Translations under genes and position numbers: made by a program | Shown: positions 45,501-60,050 of the stretch, in pieces | Numbering within the stretch: position 1 is the first letter of the stretch | How the letters are laid out: each line of letters opens with the position of its first letter | Assembly (NCBI RefSeq): GCF_047663525.1 | Contig: NC_092587.1 | Location: forward strand, 39,919,001 to 39,983,000 | Direction: 5' to 3' | Length of the DNA: 64,000 nt | Origin: Anas platyrhynchos | Lineage: Eukaryota; Chordata; Aves; Anseriformes; Anatidae | Notes under the pieces: generated by a model | Database searches by the model: none | Seen by the model: the letters and a program-made list of their open reading frames with translations, nothing else | Told to the model about the DNA's origin: nothing

Positions 45501-48500
45501 AAACAGACAAAAAGTCTAAGAACCTCCAAGTCCTTTTCCTCTGTCACCATTAATGATACATTCAAAACAGCTTCTCTAGTGGTTCTGTAATTTGCAGAAG
45601 TAACTGAGAGATTTTAATCCATACACAGAAGGACAAATAAGGAATTTTCATCACAAAAAAAAAGGCTACAGGCACACAGAGGTGGTACAGCACTGTGTTT
45701 GCTTAATCAGGTTGTGTGCACAAGAAAACCCAGAGGAATCTGGCAATACCTCCAATGCAAACCAAAGATATTTATATAATCCAATGGTTTAAATAACAGC
45801 TCTCTGTAGGATTGAATAGCAAGTGCATGAGTGACTCCACAAATACAAATTCAGCGCTAACATTTGAAGCATCAACTGTGATTGCCCACCACCCCAAAAT
45901 CTTCCCTACATTTAACAAGTGACAAAACTCCCAGGAGACACAAACCTACAAGCCAATTTACCATGCAGAATTGTCTCAGCAGAAGCAAAATCCAGACTAG
46001 CCCATGGCATAGACACTTCTGAGTCCCAGCTGCTCCAGAAGCTGCTCCGCATTACCGCATTGCTTAAGTACCCAAGCCATTTTCTCTTGTCTTTATCTTG
46101 CAGACTTGGGATCCAGATTTGGCGAAGACTGCGAAAGCTTGGGCGAAGAGATGCCAGTTTAAACATAACATGTACCTCAGAGAGCCAGGGCAGACTCACC
46201 CCAGGTTTGCCTCTGTTGGAGAAAACATCTGGACTGGCTCGTTCTCGATATTTTCTGTGAAAGAAGCCATCACCTCCTGGTACAATGAGGTCAAAGACTA
46301 CAATTATACCACCAATAGTTGTAGAAGAGTGTGTGGCCATTACACACAGGTAGGCATGGAACTTCTCCACCTGAACCAAGAACCAGCCCTGCCACTGGGA
46401 CACAGGAATTTCTGTGTCCCAACAGATTTCTGTCCAAGATTCAACAAACCAAGAGCGGTAGTGATTTTTTGTACCTGTATGCATGAAATGTTCTTACATC
46501 CCCACTTTGTAAAGGAAAAGAGTCCTTTTTTTTTTTTTTTAACATCCCCCAGTTGTGTTTTGTTTCCAGGAAGAAAACTGGACAGCCATCAAATGACCAG
46601 GTTTAGCCAAGCAGTAGCCTAAAATCAGGAAGCGGCAGTGGCAGTGGGCTGCAGTGTGGGGTGGGATGAGGTCCCCCCTCTGTCAGACAGCCTCTGTGTG
46701 GCACTACGAGATGTGCCAAAGGCTGATGAAATGCCCCCACATCAGGCTGGGACACGTGGGGCACTTCTGCTACAGCTGAGTGCTGCCAACACGTACGGAG
46801 ATGGCTGCAGCTCCTGCAAGCATCACTTTTCCCAACCTTTTTTTTCCTAACCAGTATTCCCAAGGAGAAAGGACAAAGAGAGGAACGGGAGGGCCACTGC
46901 CTTGCAACCCTGCAATTGTTAACCTTGGTTATCAGAGAGCAGGGCTGCTCACAAACAGGCCTCTAGGGGCTGGATTTTGATGTGAGGCTGTTCAATACTT
47001 TCCAGGGAGATAAACTACTGCTCTCCTCTGCAAAGTGTGCCCAAGGAGCAGTCCTCAGCCCACTTGTTGTGTGACACAGAGGAGGGCAGGGCTTTTCCCT
47101 CATGCTTTAGATGTTAAAGCAGATGTTCATTCACTGGCGTTCATGTTTGTCTTTTCAGATTGTTTGGGCTCGAAGCTACAAGGTTGGCTGTGCTGTCCAC
47201 TTCTGTCCCACGGTGCAGTACTTCTCAGGAAAAAATGCAGCACTCTTCATCTGCAACTACGGGCCGGCGTAAGCTTTTCCATGACAAATATTTCACAGGG
47301 GTTGGGTCCTGCCCCTTCTTCCTTCCCACAATGTGCAGCTTGATCAGATCAGCCCATTTTTCACGTGTTTATGGGTCCCCAAAACAGAGACAGATGCACA
47401 CCTCTATCCAAGCAGCCGTTTTTCACTAAACAGGGGCTATGTGATGTAGCCAAAAAGCAGTGGCACTGGTAGAAAGAGTAAAATGTAAGATACTGAAATG
47501 AGCCTACTTAAGCGATCACTGGAAAACTGTTCCCTTGCTCCTCAGTGCCAAGGTGGCCCCAGACAGTTGCCAAGGTACAAACCCGGAGTCTAAAAATATT
47601 TACACATTTGCCTGCAGAATTAAACTTTCAGGTCAATGGTTTGGGTAAAAGTGTGCAGCGCTTGCAGCTGCAGCCTGAGCTTTATCGGACTTGGATTCAC
47701 AAAGCTGGGGCTGCTCGAGGCAAAAGTTTATCCAGAGGTCCTTCATATGCATATTGGCTGCAACCGGGATAGATGCTTTCTACCTTTTCCCAGCTAATTA
47801 ATGCCAGCATCTAATTTCCATAAGAGATGTCTTTTGAGCTGGGTGAGCACACTGCAAACAGGCTAAGAAATGGGCCTGCTAAGGCCTGCTAAGAAATGGG
47901 GCCGTGTCACATCCAGCACTGCCTGCATCCTGCACATCCTGCCCTGGGCACACAGGGACATGGAGGCTCTGCAAATGCCTGCCGAGCCTCAGCTCCCAGC
48001 ATGTGAGGGCAGGATCCTGCCTAGGTCCTGAGCTGCACAGCCCTGCTGGGTCAGAGCATGAAGGTCACTGCCAGAGCACGAAGGCCCTGCCATGGGTGCT
48101 GGCAGCCTGGCCACATCTGCAGGGAATTTGGGTACATCTAGGGCTAGGGGGGAGTGGGGTGGTCAGGGAGGGCAGCCCGAAAAACTTCCCCATCAACGCA
48201 GGTGAAGCAAAACCCAAGCTGAAAAGCAAATGAGCAGGAGGAATGGGCATGCTGCTAATGGCAGGTTCAGAGCAGTGTTACTTTCCTTCACAGGGGGAAT
48301 TATGGCTGGCACCCCTACGAGACGGGAGCAGCATGCAGCAAATGCAAGGGCGATCAGTGTGCCAAGAACCTGTGTCGTAAGTAGAAAACCCACCCTCCTC
48401 CACAAGCACACGCAGAAAGAGCACACAGAAGACTCTGGCAGAAGGCATATTGTTGTCCCAAACACAGTATGAAAAAAAAAAGTGCAATCAGAAGCCACGA

Positions 48501-49247
48501 TAGCAGTGATGCTTAGGGATCTTAAAGGTGTTAAAACACCAGCATCACAAGAAGGAGAGGGGATTCCTGATGGATGGGATAGTTTGACATCAGCTACAGA
48601 CAGCGTTTCTCAAATATAAGTACTGGGAAAAATAAATAAATAAATAAATAAAATAAACAGTAAGGACAACATCAGGCATATTGGCAGCAGGACGTACCCC
48701 ACACATGCCCTCTTGTGATATCATTGTACCGGAGAGTCCTCTCTATGCCAGCCACTATCAGGGGGCAGTCAGTAAAATGCGACCAAGCTCTCTGCAGCAA
48801 ATCCCCAAGAGCCACTGCAAGGCTCTCCTGAAGTCAACAGGTTCTTGTTTCTGGTAAGAAATGCAGCTCCCATTGCTGTATTTCTTCTCTGCCCATTGTC
48901 AGGCTCATAGTTAATTCTCTTTTGTTTAGATCAAATTATTCACAATGTCTAAGCCTGCTTCCATTCACTTCTTTTCTCTCTGCAGGAAACCCAGAGCGTG
49001 ACAAAGTCATTAGTAAGTACCACAGATGTTTCTGCTTCAATTTGTTGCCCTCAGTGCAGTTACACCTAAAACCCAGTGATCTGTTTTCTTTCCAGGTGAT
49101 TCCAAGTGGTATCCAGCCTGGGACAGACCTGCCTGTGATGAGTACTGCATTTCTGTGGTTGTTTTAAGGCTGCTCTTCTTTATTCTGACAATCCCAGCCG
49201 CCTGGATCCTGCCCAAGTACTGGTCTATAGCACCTGCCAGCGAGTAA
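42555..49247 (+). CDS. Chimeric GLIPR1-like CAP gene D: exon 1 of B fused to exons 2-6 of C (265 aa)
   Basis: Exons are 42555-42734, 46104-46349, 47159-47268, 48294-48376, 48986-49012 and 49096-49247. The total is 798 bp with phases 0,0,2,1,1, no stop and consensus splice sites. Exon 1 encodes the B-type signal peptide and CAP start (MKITSFISAV..., [20 protein letters not shown]) and differs from B by four bases. Exons 2-6 are C-type. By my count exon 2 differs from C at nine of 246 bases (six residues), exon 3 changes one residue (AAHF to AALF), and exons 4-6 are identical. All four CAP cavity residues are kept (HPRF, GENIW, WYNEV, CGHYTQ), as are the Cys-rich segment and transmembrane tail. 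It is probably a membrane CAP protein with GLIPR1-like body under B-type promoter control. Expression is unproven; an assembly artefact is unlikely given scattered differences in both halves. Confidence 0.85.
42867..43747 (+). mobile_element. Mariner-like DNA transposon, internally deleted
   Basis: Perfect 29-bp terminal inverted repeats (ACATGGTCTGTTCTGAAAGT... and its complement) bound about 0.88 kb in intron 1 of gene D. The N-terminal transposase helix-turn-helix region (43058-43207: MERLLEQRYAIKFCVKL, GRSGVSEWHKLF) is followed by a jump to the C-terminal catalytic part (HHDNAPSH; YSPDLALPDFFLFP; ends CYLEKF at about 43675). Roughly 130 residues, including the first catalytic Asp, are missing relative to a usual transposase of about 345 aa, and the frame is broken, so it is non-autonomous. 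Gene B intron 1 has the empty site (GGTACTATATCTGATAG, near 23694). A clean TA duplication is not visible on the left. Confidence 0.92.
45231..45240 (+). other. Deletion/fusion junction between B-type and C-type intron 1
   Basis: Up to ACCAGGCAGCT (45221-45231) the sequence follows gene B intron 1 (to 25171). From TCTGCCCCCAACC (45240 on) it follows gene C intron 1 (from about 33951). About eight bases between (GGCCGGTG) match neither and look like filler from end joining. The missing interval corresponds to about 8.8 kb of copy 1: exons 2-6 of B, the B-C spacer and exon 1 of C. Confidence 0.85.
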
Positions 49248-49315
49248 CGCACAGGAGACTGCGAGAGCATTTGGGTTGATTTTTTCCTTTCCTGTTTGAA
49301 AACTACTGGAAGCAC

Positions 49316-49328
49316 ACACACACACACA

Positions 49329-49367
<39 letters not shown>
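49316..49367. repeat. (CA)n and (TA)n microsatellite
   Basis: ACACAC repeats followed by about 18 TA units in the 3' UTR of gene D. The matching place after gene C has only the short CA run. Confidence 0.9.
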
Positions 49368-49373
<6 letters not shown>

Positions 49374-49624
49374 AAAATATGCCTAGAGACATTGTTTTCA
49401 TCCACGGCTGATTTAGAAATACAGAAATACTGTCTTCAATTCATGGAGGAGCCAGGAGAGCTGACAAGGAGCCTTCACGTCATTCAGAAGCAATAAAGTG
49501 GGTTTTAAACTACGCACTTATTTTTACAAAGCAGAGCAGTGTGGGAGGGATGGGGGGCATCCTGGACCCTGTGCCAGGACACAGAGCTTCACGTGTGTGT
49601 AAATGTGACTATGTCCCACCTCAA

Positions 49625-49626
<2 letters not shown>

Positions 49627-49662
<36 letters not shown>
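49627..49662. repeat. Poly-T tract
   Basis: An uninterrupted run of 36 T. At the matching place downstream of gene C (38547-38587) the tract is broken by A residues, so it has become homogeneous in the D copy. Confidence 0.9.
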
Positions 49663-49798
49663 CCTGAGCATGGGGTTTTTGACTGCTGCTTCAATCAATA
49701 AACCATTTTTTCCTGCTCCCCATGCATGGCAATCACCTATCTGCAACATGATCTAAAGCTTAACTCTTTCTGCACAGAACAAAACACATTCAGCTCCA

Positions 49799-51997
49799 GC
49801 CTGCGCAGTGCTGAGAAACATAATGCTGGGAAAGACAGCACAAAGCTCCAAATAAAATCATGCCATGCCCATAGTGGCTGCCAAGGGAAGAGTCTCCTGG
49901 AAGCCATGCCTATGGAGCAGGCAGAAAGCAGCGTTCAGCCGGGCACCACTACTGCCAACCACTGAAGCTGAGGTTTCAGTTGAGGTTGCAGCAGAGCAGA
50001 GCTGCAGGAACACAGACCCGAGCCTTAGCAATCTGTATCTCTTCTGAGGCAGGTTTAGACACTTGTGTACCATGCCGCTCTGCAGGGCACAGGCACACGT
50101 TTCCAGGAAGCCCCCCTTGCTGTTTCCTTTCTGTGGTCCTGCCCTTGCAGTTTCTGTCAATGTGGCTGTACACCTGCTCCCAGTGCCACTGCTGGAAGTA
50201 CTGCGACAGGGACCCAAAGTTTCTCTCGTTATTCTTGCAGGCAGTTAGTAGTTAGCACTTGAATCATCTCAGCATCAGAGCATTTCCTGAATAAATCATT
50301 TTTCAAAATGCAAATACGGCTGGGAACAGAATTCCTAATTCTATTCCTTGCCCTTGATTTGTCTTCACATTTAGTTTGCGTCAGAGCATCTGCAGCTGAG
50401 ATGTCACCACCACAGACAGGCAGGGAGCAGTTTTTTCTCCATAGTCCAGTGACCAGTGACCCAGTACTCCTGCTGGCCTACCTGTGAGGGAGCCAAGCAA
50501 CTCTGATTTCCAATCTAGGCAGATCAGGGTGTTCGGAATAAATAGATAAAATAAAACAACAACAAAAACAGCAAAATCAAGGCTATGGGTCTACCTGTTA
50601 AAAAGGGCAGTTACTTTCCTTCCCACATATCTTTTTACCACTTTCTTTTGAGCAATACCCAAACTTCAAGTTTCATGTACTGCAAAGTCCCATCTGAAAA
50701 AAATAAAATAAAAAATCAAGGACAACAACAGGCATATTGGCAGCAGGACATACCCCATGCATGCCCTCTTGCACAGAAGGGCTCCCACACCACAAGGTCT
50801 GCCCCACTGAAGCCACATGCAGTGAGATCCTACTACTGCAAAGAGAAATGCAGGAGAAGAAAGAACATACACTGCTGTGTCCAGGGAGCAAAATGAGCTC
50901 AGCAGGAATTCTCCCCTGCTAAGTTCAATCTATGTTTGGGCTCCAGGAGAGTAAACAGAATGAACACAGAGACCTTAAAGATAAAAACATTCACAGCGCT
51001 GTCACTGAACTACATACCTTAGCAGCTCTAAGGGAATTCCATAGAAAAGTCTTCATTAAAAAACAAAACAAAACAGAACAAAACCTGTAAATCACCAGGT
51101 CTCAGGAAAACAAACAAACAAACAAAAGTGGTAACTTAAAACAAACAAAAAAACAAACAAACAAAAAAAAACACCTTTAAATTCAAGAACCCAAAGCTAA
51201 GCAAGTACTGCATCTCGTTTTTAATGGCATACAAAAATGCAGGTGTTTTAACTCCTGATGATCTAACCCCTTAGAGTCAATCATACTTTTCTTATGGTAT
51301 ATACCCATGTCTTCCATAAGATAAATGCAAAATACCGACATACATTCATCCATCAAGAACGTTTTTGTTAGTCTGTAAGCTCTAAAATCAGTTTATGGTG
51401 ATAATTTGCAAAATTCAAGCTGTTTCTGAAAATACTAAAACCACTTCAACCTTCCAAACCCATTTTATTTTCTATTCTTTATTTTTTATACAATTATTAG
51501 AACTCTACAGCCATATTCTCTCTGAAAACAGGTGTGAAACACACTAACAGTAAGCCCATGCAGGCAGTTACAATTAAAATGTAGATGAATCCTTTAATTT
51601 GCCTACAAGAATGAAGGCTCTTTCTTGATTTTGCAGGTTAAGTAAATAAATGTCTAACCAACAATCCTTGAAGCCTGTCAACCATAACAAGATTAAACAC
51701 AATGTGCAACACTTTCATCCCGTGACAACAGTAAGGCAAGACTCACACAAATCTGTTAAGTTTTACTGTAGTTTTACTGAGACTTGATGCAAAATCCACA
51801 TAGATGCCTGAGCTGTGGGTCCAAGATTCAAGAAGCACACTTTCATGGAAGTATAGATACGTATTTTAAGGTCAGGCTGCCACCAAGCTGTAATACATTT
51901 TCCTGCACTGTTATTCAGGTAGCCATGCAGTTAGCTGACTCAGTTGGAAAACAAACACTCTTCTTGTCAGGTATTTTAAGCCAAATCAGGTTCATAT
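49799..51997. other. Intergenic DNA, no gene seen
   Basis: Single-copy-looking sequence with A-rich simple repeats ((CAAA)n around 51055-51175). A segment of about 50 bp at 50722-50771 matches intron 4 of genes C and D. No splice-flanked exon is recognisable; overlapping small frames at 49858-50262 have no motif. Confidence 0.5.
50722..50771 (+). repeat. Copy of a GLIPR1 intron-4 segment
   Basis: ACAACAACAGGCATATTGGC and the following 30 bp match C intron 4 (about 37359-37408) and D intron 4 (about 48665-48714) with about three mismatches. The match then stops abruptly. It could be an old duplicated fragment or an uncharacterised short interspersed repeat. Confidence 0.6.
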
Positions 51998-52300
51998 AAT
52001 CATAGAAGAATGGAGTATCTGAGTTGGAAGGGACCCACAAGGATCACTGAGTCCAACTCCTGGGTTCCTGAAGGACCACACCAAAAAAAAATAAACAAAT
52101 AAAATCAGACCATGTGTCTGAGAGAGTTGTCCAAATGCTTCTTGAATTCTGGCAGACTCGGTGCCATGACCACCGCCCTGAGGAACCTGCCCCAGTGCCC
52201 AACCATCCTCCGGGTGCAGGTCCTTTTCCTAACACCCAGCCTGAACCAGGCCTGTCACAGCTTCAAGTCATTCCCTCAGGTCCTAAAAATGTTATTTCAG
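51998..52300 (-). repeat. CR1 LINE fragment (3' end)
   Basis: Reverse orientation. It starts at the tail (AATCATAGAAGAATGGAGT), then GGAAGGGACCCACAAGGATC and a decayed ORF2 C-terminus, interrupted by an A-rich stretch at 52083-52104. Confidence 0.85.
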
Positions 52301-52699
52301 GTTTCTGAAATGAAATGCCAACCTGCAAGGCCAGACAGCCATTAGTATCATGGAATCAGCCCTAAAGTTGCTAATTTTAACCTTTTAAACAGCAAACAGG
52401 CAGCTGCTATCTGCATAGGCTGTCTGCAGTGAAAAGGGCCCTTATTCAGTCCAGATTGTAACCGAGGACTCTCCCTCCCCTAGTATATTCAGGCTTCTTC
52501 CCTGGCTATCACCCAACTCTTCCTTACAGGCTTCTGGCTCTGAAGATTGATCTCTTGAAGCACTTATTTGTGGGATCACGGTGTGAGAACAGCCATTTAA
52601 ACTGAAGCATTACAATGCCTCCTGGGGTAGCCCATGCCTTGCTGAAGTTGGTCCTTTTGCTGCATGAGAGGTCTGAACTACCTGACTGAGACTGAACTC

Positions 52700-53520
52700 G
52701 GGTCTCCCCTTTACACTGTTAACTGCAGGAGGTGCTCCAGGCAGGCAGCAGCAGTTCCCCTGCAGCCTGTGCAGGGAGAGGCCCCTGGTGGAGCAGGCTG
52801 TCCCCCTGCAGCCCATGGGTCCCACATGGAGCAGATCTCCACGCTGCAGCCCCTCCATGGGTGGAGAAGCCCCCGGTGGAGCAGGTGGATGTGGCCTGGA
52901 GGAGGCTGCGGCCCATGGAGAGCCCCCACAGGAGCAGGCCCCGGGCCGGAGCTGCAGCCCGTGGAGAGGAGCCCATGCAGGAGCAGGGAGTCTGGGGGGA
53001 GCTGCCACCCACCTGTGGTAGACCCGTGCTGGAGCAGTTTGCTCCTGGGGGATGGACCCCGTGGTACAGAGTTATGTGGGAGCAGTTCTTGGAGAGCTGC
53101 TGCCTGTGGGCAGCCCATGTGGGATCAGTTTGGGAAGGACGGTATCCCATGGGAGGGACCCCATGGGGAGCAGGGGCAGAGAGCGACCATGAAGAAGCAG
53201 CAGAGACAGTGTTAGGGACTGACCACAGTCTCCATTCCCTTGTTCTGCTTATGGGGAGGAGGTAGCAGATGGTGGATGGGTAGGGAAGGTGTTTTCGGTT
53301 TGCTTTTCACTGCTACTGATAAATAAAATTTATTAGTTTCCCAACACTGAGTCTGTTTTGCCCATGACAATAATTGGTGAGTGATGTCGCTGTCCTTATC
53401 TCAATCTCTGAGTCTTTTCTGTTGCATTTTCTCCCTCTTTTCCATTGAGGAAGGGGAATGAGAGAGCATTTGAGGTGCCATTCAGTAAGGCTAATGTCTG
53501 CTACCCTAAAGAGCAAACAT
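52700..53520 (+). mobile_element. Fossil LTR of the same avian family as the one at 21 kb
   Basis: Plus orientation. It holds the GGTGGAGCAGGCTGTCCCCC region, an AATAAA-bearing segment (GATAAATAAAATTTATTAG) and the 3' part CCCATGACAATAATTGGTGA. No coding interior is attached. It looks like a solitary, broken old copy; edges are approximate. It lies in opposite orientation to the copy at 20760-21356. Confidence 0.55.
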
Positions 53521-54665
53521 GCTAGATATTTCTCAGTGCACACGCATACTGACTTTTTAGCATATATTCTAAATTCTTATTTATTCATGCAGCAAAGGAA
53601 ATCCCTATGTTCTCACTTCCTAATTTCAAATAAAAGGTCACTAACCTAAAGGCAGTGAGTTGCAATGTTCTAGCATAATCATGTCTACCAAACATACTGA
53701 CCGATTTCACAGGCACGGAAGTGGTCTGGCACTACCACCGACTGCTACATTCGCTTCTTTAGTCTCAGATGTATCAACTAAGGAACCTCTGCTATTCTGG
53801 TGAACTTCGTTTCATCACACTTTGCATTTCTGAGTAACAAAAAACCTCTACACTTCCTTCAAAAAAGGGAAGGAGCTAAACAAAAAAACAAAACCAAAAC
53901 AAAACAAAACAAAAAAAAGGAACTAAATTTCTCACTTTCTTGTAAGAAATAAATAATATATTTAAAGAAAGCTAACACTCTATGCTTTCTCTGCAGCATA
54001 TTTTATGTGGAAAGTCACTTGCTTTGTATCACAGTCTGTCTAAAACAGTCTTCAGGATAATGCTAATAAGTCGCAATTTATTAATGGCATTCAACTATAT
54101 TTAGGATTGTCTAATCTTCATATGAAGCTGTGAGCTCGCTTCCTGGAAAACAAGACCTAGACTTTGCCATAGATGAACAACTAAATGATTTAAGAACAAA
54201 AGGATTTAAGAACAATAGTTTATTACCACCAAGACAAGACATAAAAAAATAGCTTTTACAGAAACAAAAGCATAATATTGTAATAAATTCTGTCATTTTC
54301 CTAATCTTATCTGGTAGTCTTTCACAGAAGTATTACCTTAAACTCCTACTGAGTTCTCTCAATGTTTAACATTCTGCATCATACTCCTAAACGTTCGCTT
54401 TTGGCAGATGGATATTACCTAAACACTGTCTTACTTCCTCAAACAGTACAGCAGAGAAAATTTTCTACACCAACCCTGACAATTTTGCACAGCCGCATTA
54501 GGTCCATTAGTTAACATGTGCTTATGAAAAGAGAATGATCTTTTTATCTTGCATTTTCTTGTCCATGCAAGAAATGGCGAGAAATGGTTTACTCCAAGTC
54601 TCGGGTCTTCCAAGTGTGAAAACGTTCATTAATGTAGGAGAAAAGTGAGTATCTCAAGTGGTGAA
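53521..54665. other. 3' flank of KRR1
   Basis: AT-rich. A minus-strand AATAAA (TTTATT on plus, near 54206) about 460 bp past the KRR1 stop is a candidate poly(A) signal. No other gene seen. A (CAAAA)n run lies near 53880-53918. Confidence 0.4.
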
Positions 54666-59758
<5,093 letters not shown>

Positions 59759-59972
59759 GCCGGGCTGCCCGCCGCCACCTTCCGCCCGCGACGGAACCGC
59801 GGCCGCACTGTGTGCCGGGAGCTGTAGTCCTCTGCCCGCCTCTAAATCCTTTTTTTTTTTTTTTTTTTAATGTCCCCGCTAGGTGGCACTGGGGCGCTGC
59901 ACAAAGCCAGCTCCGGCCCCATGCGGTGTGGTGGAGGAGCGGAGGAGGCGGATCAGTTCTCTCATGTCCCCA

Positions 59973-60050
59973 TGTCACAGCACCACGAGGGTGGAAGAGA
60001 CCTCCCAGTTCACCCCGTCCCACCGCCCCCTACCCCCAGGATCACCCACC
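59973..60050 (-). repeat. Possible CR1 3'-end fragment
   Basis: CACGAGGGTGGAAGAGACCT resembles the CR1 3' terminus in reverse (tail GATTCTATG followed by AGGTTGGAAGGGACCT in other copies). It is short and diverged. Confidence 0.4.

Larger units (their letters stand above)
49248..49798 (+). other. 3' flank of gene D (right edge of the duplicated block)
   Basis: Matches the 3' flank of gene C: 37939-38214, 38487-38640 and, beyond the CR1, 41609-41698. It lacks about 270 bp present after gene C (38214-38487). Homology ends at about 49798 (ACATTCAGCTCCAG). Confidence 0.8.

Noticed and set aside
45912-46484. A 190-aa minus-strand open frame over gene D exon 2 (and its twin at 34634-35158)
   Set aside because: Antisense shadow of the conserved CAP exon, present in both copies only because the DNA was duplicated.
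42555-49247. Gene D as an assembly artefact or processed copy
   Set aside because: Introns are retained, scattered substitutions separate it from both parents, and each copy carries its own insertion, so it is a real genomic duplicate as far as the sequence shows.
52664-53265. Frames of 130-183 aa on both strands near 53 kb
   Set aside because: They lie in a GC-rich LTR fossil and have no coding character.
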